Assembly: GCF_002209565.1 (NCBI RefSeq)
Contig: NZ_NJIH01000003.1
Coordinates: forward strand, 248,001-312,000
DNA from: Candidimonas nitroreducens
Lineage (GTDB): Bacteria; Pseudomonadota; Gammaproteobacteria; Burkholderiales; Burkholderiaceae_B
Reading direction: 5' to 3'
Length of the DNA stretch: 64,000 bases
Part shown: in pieces, positions 31,967 through 40,487 of the stretch
Position numbering within the stretch: position 1 is the stretch's first letter
Layout: the number at the start of each line of letters is the position of its first letter
Position numbers and translations under genes: made by a program
Notes under the pieces: model-generated
Database searches by the model: none
Seen by the model: only the letters and a program-made list of their open reading frames with translations
What the model was told of the DNA's origin: nothing

Positions 31967-32938
31967 TTACTTTGGCTGGACTCCCGCCGCCTTCAGTGCT
32001 TTGCCTATGGACGCGATGTCGTGCACGACCGCCTGCTGCAGTACTTCGGGCGGGCAGCCGATGGGGTTCACGCCTTGCGATTGGAATTTTTTGACCAGCT
32101 CGGGGTCGGTCAGCGCCTTGTTGATTGTGGTATTGAGCTTGTCGATAATGGGCTTGGGGGTTCCGGCGGGCGCGAAAATGGCGTTCCAGCCGGTGACGTT
32201 GAATTCAGGAAGGCCAGCCTTGGCGACCGGCGGTATTTGGGGCAGTATTGCCGAGCCCTGTTTGTCGGAAATGGCCAGTGCCTTTACTTTTCCGGCCTTG
32301 ACCATCGCCATGGCGGCAATGGGGGACACGAATGCGGCCTGGATGTCGCCGCGTATCAGGGCGGAAAGTATTTGAGGCTCCCCTTTGTAGGCGACATGGG
32401 TCATTTTGATCTTGGCCTGGGACTGGAATAACAGCATGCACAAATCGCCCAGGCTGCCTACGCCGACAGAGCCGTAATTGAGTTTTCCGGGGTGCGCCTT
32501 GGCCGATTTGATCAGGTCGGCCACGCTGTTCAAGGGGCTGTCTTTGTTGGTAAGCAAGATTTCGGCGACGGATCCGACCTTGGTGATGGGTGCGAAATCT
32601 TTGGCGGTGTCGTAAGGCAGGTTCTTGACCGTGCTGGGATTGACCACGTGCGACGGGAAGGCCATCAGCAGCGTATAGCCGTTGGGCTTGGCCCTGGCCA
32701 CGTAGCTGGAGCCGATGACGCCGCTGGCGCCGGGGCGGTTGTCCACGATGATGGACTGCCCCAGCATCGGGCTCAGTTTCTGGATCAGGATCCGGGCCAG
32801 CGCGTCTGTAATTCCGCCGGCTCCCGAAGGTACGATGAGATGTATGGGTTGATCGGGCCACGATTGCGTCTGGCCATGCACCAGTGCCGGCTGAACCATG
32901 GCCAGGGCCAAAGATACCGCGAACATTATTTTTTTCAT
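31967..32938 (-). CDS. Bug/TctC family tripartite tricarboxylate receptor
   Basis: The 323-residue periplasmic receptor has a signal peptide of about 22 residues and the Bug segments WPDQPIHLIVPSGAGGITDALAR and PGASGVIGSSYVARAKPNGYT in shorter pieces. I chose the ATG at 32938, which has GAGGAG nine bases upstream. No TctA or TctB membrane genes are near, so it must use a distant permease. It is the first gene of the minus-strand series that continues with the alpha/beta hydrolase and FMN oxidase. Confidence 0.92.
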   Translation of the reverse strand: MKKIMFAVSLALAMVQPALVHGQTQSWPDQPIHLIVPSGAGGITDALARILIQKLSPMLGQSIIVDNRPGASGVIGSSYVARAKPNGYTLLMAFPSHVVNPSTVKNLPYDTAKDFAPITKVGSVAEILLTNKDSPLNSVADLIKSAKAHPGKLNYGSVGVGSLGDLCMLLFQSQAKIKMTHVAYKGEPQILSALIRGDIQAAFVSPIAAMAMVKAGKVKALAISDKQGSAILPQIPPVAKAGLPEFNVTGWNAIFAPAGTPKPIIDKLNTTINKALTDPELVKKFQSQGVNPIGCPPEVLQQAVVHDIASIGKALKAAGVQPK

Positions 32939-33134
32939 GGCTTGTCTCCTCGATTGTGTTGAACAATGGAACTGCATTCATTTTATGGATTCGAAGAGGC
33001 CGGACGAAAAATAAAATTACATTCCATCCGTTAAAAAATTTAGGATTGGTATCGGTCGTGCCGGGTGCCGGGGGCTCCCCGAGGCTCTGTGGGACGGCCC
33101 TTGCAAGAGGTGCGAGAGGCCGTCCCTGTGTATG

Positions 33135-33911
33135 TCATTCGGCCTTTGGGGGCAGGCAAATGCTGAATGCGGTGGTTTGATCCAGTGTTTCGCCGAACCA
33201 GGCCTCTACCGCGGCTTGGCGCGTGCCCAAGTAGGAGACCCCGCCGTCTTCCTGGATCATGGGCAGGTCGTGGCCGGGTACGAGGATGTTGGCGGCGCGG
33301 CGGCTCCAGAGACGTTTTATCAGTGCGATGGACTCTGAACTGACGGCTGGGTCGTAGGTGTGGAAGGCGGTGCCGCTGATGAGCTCAGCCCGATTCTTGG
33401 CGGCATCGCCGGTGAATATCACATCGATGTCTCGTGTTTGCAGCACGAAGATCATGTGGCCAGGTGTGTGGCCCGGGGCCACATGGGCGGACATCCCCGG
33501 AAACAGCTCTGCCCCGTCGGCAATTTTTTTCAAGCGAGGCCAGCGTGCCAGTTCGCGCATGTAAAGCTCGGGCACGGGTGTGATGCCCCATGGCTCGCCA
33601 AGCGACCACGCCAGCTCGCTCTCGCCGATGTGTATGTGGGCGTCGGGAAACATCGTCCAGTTCACGGAGTGATCGTAATGGGCGTGAGTGAGGACGACAT
33701 CCGTGACGTCGGCCGGCTGCAGGCCGTGCCGCGCCAGCTGCTCTATGACCAGGCCTCTTGCCCCGAAGGGGCCTGTATCTACGATGGCGATATGGCCGTC
33801 TCCGCGGATAAGAGCCACCGTGCTCCAGCCGAGCGAGCCGTGGCACACGGATTTTCCGGGATATCCTTGCACCAGGATATCGATTTGGTATGCGTCAGCC
33901 TGCAGCTTCAT
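33135..33911 (-). CDS. Metallo-beta-lactamase-fold hydrolase (lactonase-like)
   Basis: The 258-residue protein has a full binuclear metal site: THAHYDH (His76, His78, Asp80, His81), His148 in GHTPGH, Asp169 in FTGDA and His214 in VPGHD. The layout, with Tyr rather than a second x in HxHYDH and a length near 250, resembles N-acyl-homoserine-lactone lactonases and other small lactonases, but glyoxalase-II-like roles are possible. It is 196 bases upstream of the Bug receptor gene on the same strand. A role in opening a lactone to give the hydroxy acid would fit the neighbours; this is inference. Confidence 0.88.
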   Translation of the reverse strand: MKLQADAYQIDILVQGYPGKSVCHGSLGWSTVALIRGDGHIAIVDTGPFGARGLVIEQLARHGLQPADVTDVVLTHAHYDHSVNWTMFPDAHIHIGESELAWSLGEPWGITPVPELYMRELARWPRLKKIADGAELFPGMSAHVAPGHTPGHMIFVLQTRDIDVIFTGDAAKNRAELISGTAFHTYDPAVSSESIALIKRLWSRRAANILVPGHDLPMIQEDGGVSYLGTRQAAVEAWFGETLDQTTAFSICLPPKAE

Positions 33912-34188
33912 GTCGAGCGTGCCCCGAGTGCGACGAAAAATACCAACTAGGATAACGCCGGGCGCTGCAAATAAAAACGGCCTTGTCGTGGTGCCTTCCG
34001 TGGCCGAGCGGGAACTTTCTTTGGCGATTTCCGCTGGCGGGATGAAAGCCGGCGGCCGTTGTGAGCCTCGTCCGGCGATTGTGGTAACTTGAATGTCTTG
34101 CTGGTATGAATTCCACGCGCACTATGTTGCACTGCGGAATTCCGCGCCTTCGCGCTACCGGCTCTATTCTTTCCTACAGGAGACGAAC

Positions 34189-35316
34189 GTGCCTAGCCTG
34201 CTGCCTGATGTCGACCCTGAGGGGTTGCTGGAATATTCGGTGGTTTACACCGACCGGGCCATCAACCATATGTCGAATGTCTTTCAAGAGGTGATGAAAG
34301 ACATTTCCAAGACCTTGAAGCAGGTCTACAAGGCCCATGCCGCGATCGTGGTGCCGGGCAGCGGCACCTACGGCATGGAGGCGGTGGCGCGGCAGTTCGC
34401 CACCGGCAAGCGCTGCCTGGTGATCCGCAACGGCTGGTTCAGTTTCCGCTGGAGCCAGATCTTCGACATGGGATCCATCCCCGCGCATGCCACGGTGCTG
34501 AAGGCGCGGCAGGTGGCGCAGGGCAAGCAGGCGCCGTTCGCGCCGCCGCCCATCGATGAGGTGGTGGCGGCGATCGCGGCCGAGAAGCCCGACCTGGTGT
34601 TCGCCCCGCATGTGGAAACCGCGTCGGGCATCATCCTGCCGGACGACTACATGCGCCAGGTGGCGCAGGCCGTGCACGCGCATGGCGGCATGTTCGTGCT
34701 GGACTGCATCGCGTCGGGCGCGATCTGGGTCGACATGCGGGCGATAGGCGTGGACGTGCTGATCAGCGCGCCGCAAAAGGGCTGGAGCGGCCCGGCCTGC
34801 TGCGCGCTGGTGATGCTGGGCGATGCGGCGCGCGAGCGCATCGATGCCACCACCAGCACCAGCTTTGCCTGCGATCTGCGCAAGTGGCTGCAGATCATGG
34901 AGGCTTATGAAAAGGGCGGCCATGCCTATCACGCCACCATGCCCACCGATGCCTTGACGACCCTGCGCAATGTCATGGCGGAAACCGCAGCCATAGGTTT
35001 CGACACGGCCCGCGACCGCCAGCAGGAATTGGGCGACCGGGTGCGTGCTTTGCTGGCTGAAAAGGGCTTCCCGAGCGTGGCGGCCAAAGGTTTCGAGGCA
35101 CCCGGGGTGGTGGTCAGCTACACCGACGACGATGGCGTGCACTCGGCCAAGAAGTTCGCACAGGCCGGCCTGCAGGCCGCCGCGGGGGTGCCGCTGCAGT
35201 GCGATGAGCCGGCCGGCTTCAAGACCTTCCGCCTGGGCCTGTTCGGCCTGGACAAGCTGCAGCACGTCGACCGCACGGTCGAGACCCTGGCCCGCGCGCT
35301 GGACGGGTTTGCCTGA
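34189..35316 (+). CDS. Alanine-glyoxylate-type PLP aminotransferase
   Basis: The 375-residue fold-type-I PLP enzyme belongs to the class-V group that includes alanine/serine-glyoxylate aminotransferases. Lys197 in SAPQKGWSGP is the expected Schiff-base lysine and Asp172 in LDCIASGA contacts the pyridine nitrogen. I chose the GTG at 34189 because AGGAG lies a few bases upstream and similarity begins there; upstream codons are unlike the family. The gene has the higher-GC codon use of the core chromosome. It might transaminate a 2-keto acid from the neighbouring region, but no operon link exists. Confidence 0.88.
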   Translation: MPSLLPDVDPEGLLEYSVVYTDRAINHMSNVFQEVMKDISKTLKQVYKAHAAIVVPGSGTYGMEAVARQFATGKRCLVIRNGWFSFRWSQIFDMGSIPAHATVLKARQVAQGKQAPFAPPPIDEVVAAIAAEKPDLVFAPHVETASGIILPDDYMRQVAQAVHAHGGMFVLDCIASGAIWVDMRAIGVDVLISAPQKGWSGPACCALVMLGDAARERIDATTSTSFACDLRKWLQIMEAYEKGGHAYHATMPTDALTTLRNVMAETAAIGFDTARDRQQELGDRVRALLAEKGFPSVAAKGFEAPGVVVSYTDDDGVHSAKKFAQAGLQAAAGVPLQCDEPAGFKTFRLGLFGLDKLQHVDRTVETLARALDGFA

Positions 35317-35428
35317 TATGTGCAGCTCCGCAGCCCCGCGGCGCAATGCCGCGCGGGGCCTGCAGCGGTGCCGCGCGCAGGGAACCTGATACTGCGCGTT
35401 GCCGTGGGGGCGGTAAGGAATGCCGCCT

Positions 35429-36142
35429 TCAGCGCACCGGCAGGAAATTGAAGAACAGCAGCCCCTGTACGTAATTGATGCCGACGCGGCGCAGGTTTTC
35501 GTCGAGCAGGTTGGCGATCAGGTCGAGGCGGCCTATCAGTTCGCCGAACTGGCGCTCGAAGCTCAGGTTGTGGACGTCGCCCGACAGCTCGTTGGACAGC
35601 AGCAGGGGGCGGCCGGCGCCGTCGCGGCGATTGGCCAGCAGCCAGGCGGCGATCTCGACGTTGCGGGCGGCGTTGTAGATGCGCTGGGCGTTCAGGATAT
35701 CGGTGGCGTAGAAGCGTGTCTTGCCGTTGTGCGCCTGGATGATCATATTGGCCAGGCCGAGTATGAAGGCGCGCACCCGGTCGCCTTGGTAGGCCGGATC
35801 CAGCGCCACCGAAAGAATCTGGATGTCGCTCAGCCCCTGCAGGTCGGGGGGCGGCTTGCCCACGGCCAGCGCCTTGCGGCCCTGGGCGATGGCCGTGGCC
35901 AGATCCGGCGCCCCGGTCTTGCGCCATTCGGAAGGATTGCGGCGGTAGAGTTTTTCCAGCAGCGCGCCCAGGCTGGCCAGGTTGTCGCGCATGGCGATGG
36001 TGACCGTGCGGTTGAAATCGGTTTGCGCGAACTGGTCGAACGACATGGCTTCGTCGCTGGGCGCACGCCCGTTTTCGGGGGGCGGCCCGGCGCAGCCGGC
36101 CAAGGCCATGGCCAAGGCAAGCGCACAGGCGCGCGCGGCCAT
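35429..36142 (-). CDS. Hypothetical lipoprotein
   Basis: A 237-residue predicted lipoprotein of unknown function. It starts MAARACALALAMALAGC, where LAGC is a good lipobox with Cys17 as the lipidated residue. The rest is soluble and mostly helical by composition, with no family I recognise. A longer form starting at 36187 is possible: that ATG overlaps the stop of the HugZ-like gene as TGATG, which suggests translational coupling. I took the shorter start because it gives a compact signal sequence. Confidence 0.75.
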   Translation of the reverse strand: MAARACALALAMALAGCAGPPPENGRAPSDEAMSFDQFAQTDFNRTVTIAMRDNLASLGALLEKLYRRNPSEWRKTGAPDLATAIAQGRKALAVGKPPPDLQGLSDIQILSVALDPAYQGDRVRAFILGLANMIIQAHNGKTRFYATDILNAQRIYNAARNVEIAAWLLANRRDGAGRPLLLSNELSGDVHNLSFERQFGELIGRLDLIANLLDENLRRVGINYVQGLLFFNFLPVR

Positions 36143-36186
36143 GCGAGGCGCCGGGCCGGGGCCGCCAGGGCCGGAACGCGGCCCCA

Positions 36187-36840
36187 TCAGGTGAGCAACG
36201 CGAGGACTTGCGCCGCCGTGGCGCGGAGATCGGGTGCCGCGATGGGGGCGTTCGGAAAAGGCTGGCGCTGGCGCCGTCCGCCTTGTTCGAGGTCGGCGCC
36301 ATAACAGTCCAGGCCGAGCAGGCGGATGTGCGCGGGCAGGGTCGCCGCGAGTTCGTCGCAGCAGGCCTGTTCGGCGGCCGGATCGAGCACCGCGGCCTCG
36401 CCCCACTGGGCCTGGTCGATCCAGCCCATGCGGGCGAAGCCGCCGATGTAGCGCGCCCGTTTCGGCTGCAGCCGGAAGAAAGAGAAGTCTCCGAGTTCCA
36501 GATAGCGCCGCGCGTCGGGCTGGTAGCGCAGGTAGCGGGCCAGCAGCGTGGGCGAGGCATCCAGCGGCGTCGCGTCGCCTATCAGCGTCAGGCGTGGTTC
36601 TTCCAGCACATTGTGGCTGCCCGGCGGGGTTACCAGCAGGCTGGCGCGGCTGTCCGCCTGCAGGTTGCGGGTATGTTCCGCGAGGCGGCTGACGAGCAGT
36701 ATGGGGCAGTGATGTGCGTCGGGCGCGAAGGGCAGTATCGACGCGTGGGGATAGCCCGGCATCTGGGCCGATTGCGTGGCCAGCGTCGCCGCGGCCGCGC
36801 TGTGCAAAAGGTGGATGAGGACGCTGGTTTCCGCCTTCAT
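36187..36840 (-). CDS. HugZ/pyridoxamine-5'-phosphate-oxidase-like protein
   Basis: The 217-residue protein has the split-barrel FMN/haem-binding fold of the PNPOx-like family and the DUF2470 C-terminal pattern of HugZ-type haem-utilisation proteins. It contains ASILPFAPDAHHCPILLVSRL-like text near the start and ARYIGGFARMGWI in the middle. Function as a haem oxygenase is known only for some members, and no haem receptor genes are near. I chose the ATG at 36840. It overlaps the lipoprotein gene or runs into it, so the two may be one operon. Confidence 0.82.
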   Translation of the reverse strand: MKAETSVLIHLLHSAAAATLATQSAQMPGYPHASILPFAPDAHHCPILLVSRLAEHTRNLQADSRASLLVTPPGSHNVLEEPRLTLIGDATPLDASPTLLARYLRYQPDARRYLELGDFSFFRLQPKRARYIGGFARMGWIDQAQWGEAAVLDPAAEQACCDELAATLPAHIRLLGLDCYGADLEQGGRRQRQPFPNAPIAAPDLRATAAQVLALLT

Positions 36841-36922
36841 GCCCGCGCCGCCCCGCCGCCGCGCGGAACCTTGAAACCCTGGGCTGCACGCGCCGGGCGC
36901 TGCCGCCACGCCTGGCGCGCGC

Positions 36923-37744
36923 TTAGCATATGAGCCAGCCGGCCAGCCGGGCCATGGGCCCTTGTATCAGGTGCGCGATAGGGGCGGGCAGGCTCAGCGG
37001 CTTGAGCAGCATTTTGGCTGCCATGGTGACCGGGTAATGGCGCCGCACCCGGCGCGTGATGCGCTCGCGCAGGTCGTGGAATTCGGCCTTGTCGGCCGCC
37101 GGCCCGAGCTGGGTGGCGTAGGCGTGCCACAGCGCGCATTCGACGTCGTCGTTGCGCACTTCCAGGATGCGCCGCTTCAGCGCGCCCAGCACGCGCAGCC
37201 TGCCGGGGGGGTGAGTCGAGTCGTACATGCGGAAGTAGCCGTAGAAGTGCTTGTAGTGATTGATTTCGTCGGAGCGGATGCGTGCGGCGATGCCCGACAG
37301 GACAGGCTCGGTGGCGTGCGCCGCCAGCGCCTGGTAGAAGGTGGCCGTGCCGGTCTCGACGACGCAGCGTGCCACCATTTCGAGGCTTTGCTGGGATTCG
37401 AGCGCTTCTACGGTGCAGCGCGGGCCGTAGTCGGCATAGAACGCCGCGTAGGCGGCGTCCCAATCGAATTCGGGCCACACATGGCGCACGTAGTCGCGCA
37501 GCTTTTTGCCGTGGCGCACTTCTTCGAACTGCCATTTTTCGCGCAGCCAGCCGACGATATCGGCGTTGTTCTCGAAGTGGTTGACGAGGTTCTCGGTGTA
37601 GAGATCGGAAGCGATTTCGACGAAAGAGGCGGCCGCCACCAGATACAGCATGTCCGGCTGTGACCGCGCCTGGGCGCGGTCTATGGTGTCGTAGGGGACA
37701 TGGTCTAGGTTCCAGTGTGGCGTGGTGACGATGGATTCACGCAT
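36923..37744 (-). CDS. Ferritin-like diiron protein
   Basis: The 273-residue protein has a four-helix diiron pattern: Glu43, Glu75 with His78 (EEVRHGK), Glu130, and Glu160 with His163 (DEINHYKHF). This is the ExxH double motif of ferritin-like oxygenases and rubrerythrin-like proteins. The role could be oxygenation or iron/oxygen handling; the substrate is unknown. I chose the ATG at 37744, with GGGAT a few bases upstream; an alternative ATG at 37759 adds five residues. It is separated from the HugZ-like gene by 82 bases and may be in the same transcript. Confidence 0.85.
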   Translation of the reverse strand: MRESIVTTPHWNLDHVPYDTIDRAQARSQPDMLYLVAAASFVEIASDLYTENLVNHFENNADIVGWLREKWQFEEVRHGKKLRDYVRHVWPEFDWDAAYAAFYADYGPRCTVEALESQQSLEMVARCVVETGTATFYQALAAHATEPVLSGIAARIRSDEINHYKHFYGYFRMYDSTHPPGRLRVLGALKRRILEVRNDDVECALWHAYATQLGPAADKAEFHDLRERITRRVRRHYPVTMAAKMLLKPLSLPAPIAHLIQGPMARLAGWLIC

Positions 37745-37878
37745 ATCTAGAGATCCCATGGTTGCGGGGCTGTTGCCCGCGCTTTGTCCGTTACTACATT
37801 GTATGCCTCTTGTCATTATTGTGAAATGCGGCCGGCGTGTGCGAGGCGTGGGCCGGGCCGTCCGAAGAGGCCGGAAAG

Positions 37879-38520
37879 TCAAGCCATGGCTTGCTTTGCG
37901 CGCTGCCACCAGCCCTGCATTGCCGGATGTTGGAATTGTGTTTCGACGTATTTCAGTATCTGGACTGGAACGGTATCGCCGTTGGCGCTGAGGCGCGCGA
38001 GCATGACCGCCAGATCGATGTCGGCAATGCACCAGTCGCCGAACAGCGGGCCGCCGTTGGTGTCTATCAAGGACTCGGCGGCGGCCAGCAGCTTGTCGGC
38101 CGCCTTGCGGGCGCCAGCCGACAAGGGCTGCGGGTTCTTGTCGGCGTAGATCACCGTGGTGGGGCGTTCGGCGCGCAGCGCGGCCAGGTCGCTGCGCAGC
38201 CACGCCTGGATCTGCCGCGCGCGGGCTCGTAGTTGCGGCCGCGCTGGCAGTACGCGCGCATATTGCGGCGCGCCGTAGGCGTCTTCCAGGTATTCGGCGA
38301 TGGCCGAGGATTCGGACAGCGAGAAATTGCCGTCCACCAGGGTGGGTATGCGCGAGGTCAGGGAAGCGTGCGCATACTGCGGCGTGGTGTTCTGGCCCGC
38401 GTGCAGATCCAGGGCCTGGAGTGTGTGGGGCAGGCCCTTGGCCTGCAGCGCCGCGTATGCCGACAAGGCATAGGGGCTGGAGTAGTTGCTGTCGACGTAA
38501 AGAACGAGATTGTGAGCCAT
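37879..38520 (-). CDS. yfcF: Glutathione transferase, YfcF-like
   Basis: The 213-residue protein closely follows E. coli YfcF as I remember it. It has the N-terminal thioredoxin-like domain with SPYALSAYAALQAKGLPHTL, then SLSESSAIAEYLEDAYG, which binds glutathione, and a C-terminal helical domain with RARARQIQAWLRSDLAALR. Roles in peroxide reduction and isothiocyanate conjugation are known for the family. The gene is 188 bases downstream of the ABC ATPase gene stop on the same strand and has its own leader. Confidence 0.9.
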   Translation of the reverse strand: MAHNLVLYVDSNYSSPYALSAYAALQAKGLPHTLQALDLHAGQNTTPQYAHASLTSRIPTLVDGNFSLSESSAIAEYLEDAYGAPQYARVLPARPQLRARARQIQAWLRSDLAALRAERPTTVIYADKNPQPLSAGARKAADKLLAAAESLIDTNGGPLFGDWCIADIDLAVMLARLSANGDTVPVQILKYVETQFQHPAMQGWWQRAKQAMA

Positions 38521-38707
38521 GGCTGGATCTTCCGGGCGAGGTGCCGACGCGGGTTGCGGGGTTCGGCATTCATCATAATCCCTCGGCGTCCGGAGTGTTG
38601 CGCCAGCCTCGCGCATCCGCGAGCCCCGCAGCGCTTTCCCGCGCCTGCGCGCCGCGCTCGGTTCATGGTTCATGCCCCGCGAGCCGACGTGGGCCGGCCG
38701 CGAGGGT

Positions 38708-39514
38708 TCAGGCTGCCGTGGGCTCGAGCTGGAATTCGTCGTGGCTGCCGTGCAGGAAGTCCATGACTGCGGCGCGGCAGGCCAGGTAGCGGGCGTCGCA
38801 GGCCAGGGTGTTGCGCCGGCGCGGACGCGCCAGCCCGGTGGGCAGGATGCGGGCGATGGTGGCTGCCGGGCCTTTGCCGAGCATGACGATGCGATCCGAC
38901 AACAGCACCGCTTCGTCGATATCGTGGGTGACCATGATGGTGGTGGTGCCGGTGGCCGCGACAATGCCTTGCAGGGCGTCTTGCAGATGCGCCCGGGTCA
39001 GCGAATCGAGTGCGCCGAAAGGTTCGTCCATCAGCAGCACCTTGGGCTCGATGGACAGCGCGCGGGCGATGCCGACGCGCTGCTTCATGCCGCCGGAAAT
39101 TTCCCGCGGATACTTGTGCGCGGCGTGGCTCATGCCGACCAGGCGCAGCGCCGCTGCGCTGCGTTCTTCAAGGTTGCGCGCGCCCTCGGTGGCGCCGAAT
39201 ACCCGCTTCACCGCCAGGTGCACGTTTTCCATGCACGTCAGCCATGGCAGCAGGCAATGGTTCTGGAACACCACGGCGCGATCGGGGCCGGGGCCGCGGA
39301 TTTCGCGGCCGGCGCACAGCAGTACGCCCTCGCTAGCCGGCACGAGTCCGGCGATCAGGTTCAGCAGTGTGGACTTGCCGCAGCCCGAATGCCCGATCAG
39401 CGTGACGAATTCCCCCTGCGCGATCGACAGGTCGATGTCGCGCAGCGCCACGAAGGCGCTGCGTCCGCTGCCGAAGCGCTGGCCGACCCGTTCCAGGCTC
39501 ACGAAGTTCTTCAT
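38708..39514 (-). CDS. ABC transporter ATP-binding protein, NrtD-type
   Basis: The 268-residue ATPase energises an importer of the nitrate/sulfonate/taurine class. Walker A GHSGCGKST at 41-49, signature ISGGMKQR at 139-146 and Walker B LLMDEP at 160-165 are intact. It starts three bases after the permease stop region (permease ends at 39517), so the two genes are translationally coupled. The order receptor-permease-ATPase matches NrtABD/CynABD/TauABC operons. Confidence 0.93.
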   Translation of the reverse strand: MKNFVSLERVGQRFGSGRSAFVALRDIDLSIAQGEFVTLIGHSGCGKSTLLNLIAGLVPASEGVLLCAGREIRGPGPDRAVVFQNHCLLPWLTCMENVHLAVKRVFGATEGARNLEERSAAALRLVGMSHAAHKYPREISGGMKQRVGIARALSIEPKVLLMDEPFGALDSLTRAHLQDALQGIVAATGTTTIMVTHDIDEAVLLSDRIVMLGKGPAATIARILPTGLARPRRRNTLACDARYLACRAAVMDFLHGSHDEFQLEPTAA

Positions 39515-39516
39515 GT

Positions 39517-40386
39517 TCAGTCCCCCTTGTAGTCGAGATGCCGGGCCAGCGCCCCCAGGGCCACGTCCAACGCGAGGCCGACCGCGCCGATCACGAAGAT
39601 CGCCACCAGGATGTGCTGGACGTTCAGGTTGTTCCATTCGTCCCATAGCCAGAAGCCGATGCCGGTGCCTCCGGTCAGCATCTCGGCGGCCACGATGACC
39701 AGCCACGCCGTGCCGATGGACAGCCGCACGCCCGTGATCATCTGCGGCAGCGCCGCGGGCAGCAGGATGCGGGCGAACACCGTGCCTTCGGGCAGGCTCA
39801 GCACGCGGGCCACGTTCATATAGTCTTGCGGCACGCGGCGCACGCCGTCGGCCGTGTTGAGGATCAGGGGCCAGATCGAGCAGATGAAAATGGCCCAGAT
39901 GGCGGCGGGATTGGCGGCCTTGAACAGCAGCAGGCCCAGCGGCAGCCAGGCCAGCGGCGACACCGGCCGCAGCAGGCTGATGACTGGCGCGCAGATTGCG
40001 TCCAGGCGCTTGTAGCGGCCGATCAGGAAGCCGGCGGGTATGCCGACCACTGCCGCCAGCGCGAAGCCGGCCGCGACCCTGCCGAGCGAGGCGATGATGT
40101 TCCAGCCTATGCCCATGTCATTGGGGCCTTTGTCGTAGAACGGGTCGGCGAACAGCGCGGCGGCCGAACGCAGCGTGCTTGCCGGATCCGGTATGCCGCC
40201 GATGTTCATCGAGACGATCTGCCATGCCGCCAGCAGCAGCGCGAATCCGCACAGCGCCGCGGCGCCTTGGTTCAGCCCTTGTGCGGCGCGCCGGCGCCAC
40301 ATGGGCTCGCTGGCGGCCGGCGCGGGGCTCGCGGTGGGTGCGGGCGCCGATGGCGTGGAAGCGAGTTTTGCGGGAAATGGGTTCAT
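39517..40386 (-). CDS. ABC transporter permease, NrtB-type
   Basis: The 289-residue membrane protein has about six transmembrane segments and the inner-membrane-component signature around PAALPQMITGVRLSIGTAW near the C-terminal third. NrtB-like features include SWNIIASLGRVAAGF-like text and FLIGRYKRLD. Its N-terminus is a Pro/Ala-rich cytoplasmic tail. It works with the receptor gene upstream (101-base gap) and the ATPase gene downstream. Nitrate, nitrite, cyanate or a sulfonate are plausible ligands. Confidence 0.9.
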   Translation of the reverse strand: MNPFPAKLASTPSAPAPTASPAPAASEPMWRRRAAQGLNQGAAALCGFALLLAAWQIVSMNIGGIPDPASTLRSAAALFADPFYDKGPNDMGIGWNIIASLGRVAAGFALAAVVGIPAGFLIGRYKRLDAICAPVISLLRPVSPLAWLPLGLLLFKAANPAAIWAIFICSIWPLILNTADGVRRVPQDYMNVARVLSLPEGTVFARILLPAALPQMITGVRLSIGTAWLVIVAAEMLTGGTGIGFWLWDEWNNLNVQHILVAIFVIGAVGLALDVALGALARHLDYKGD

Positions 40387-40487
40387 TGCGGGCCGTCCTG
40401 CATGGTTCGTGGGGAGTCCGGGGCTCTGGTTCCGGTACAAGCCGCCGCGCGGTGATCGCGGTGGTTTGATCGTTGCGGCGCGGCTGC

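Noticed and set aside
34189-35316. Membership of the aminotransferase in the hydroxy-acid operon
   Set aside because: It is on the opposite strand to the nearest hydroxy-acid genes and has its own upstream gap; only a possible metabolic link remains.
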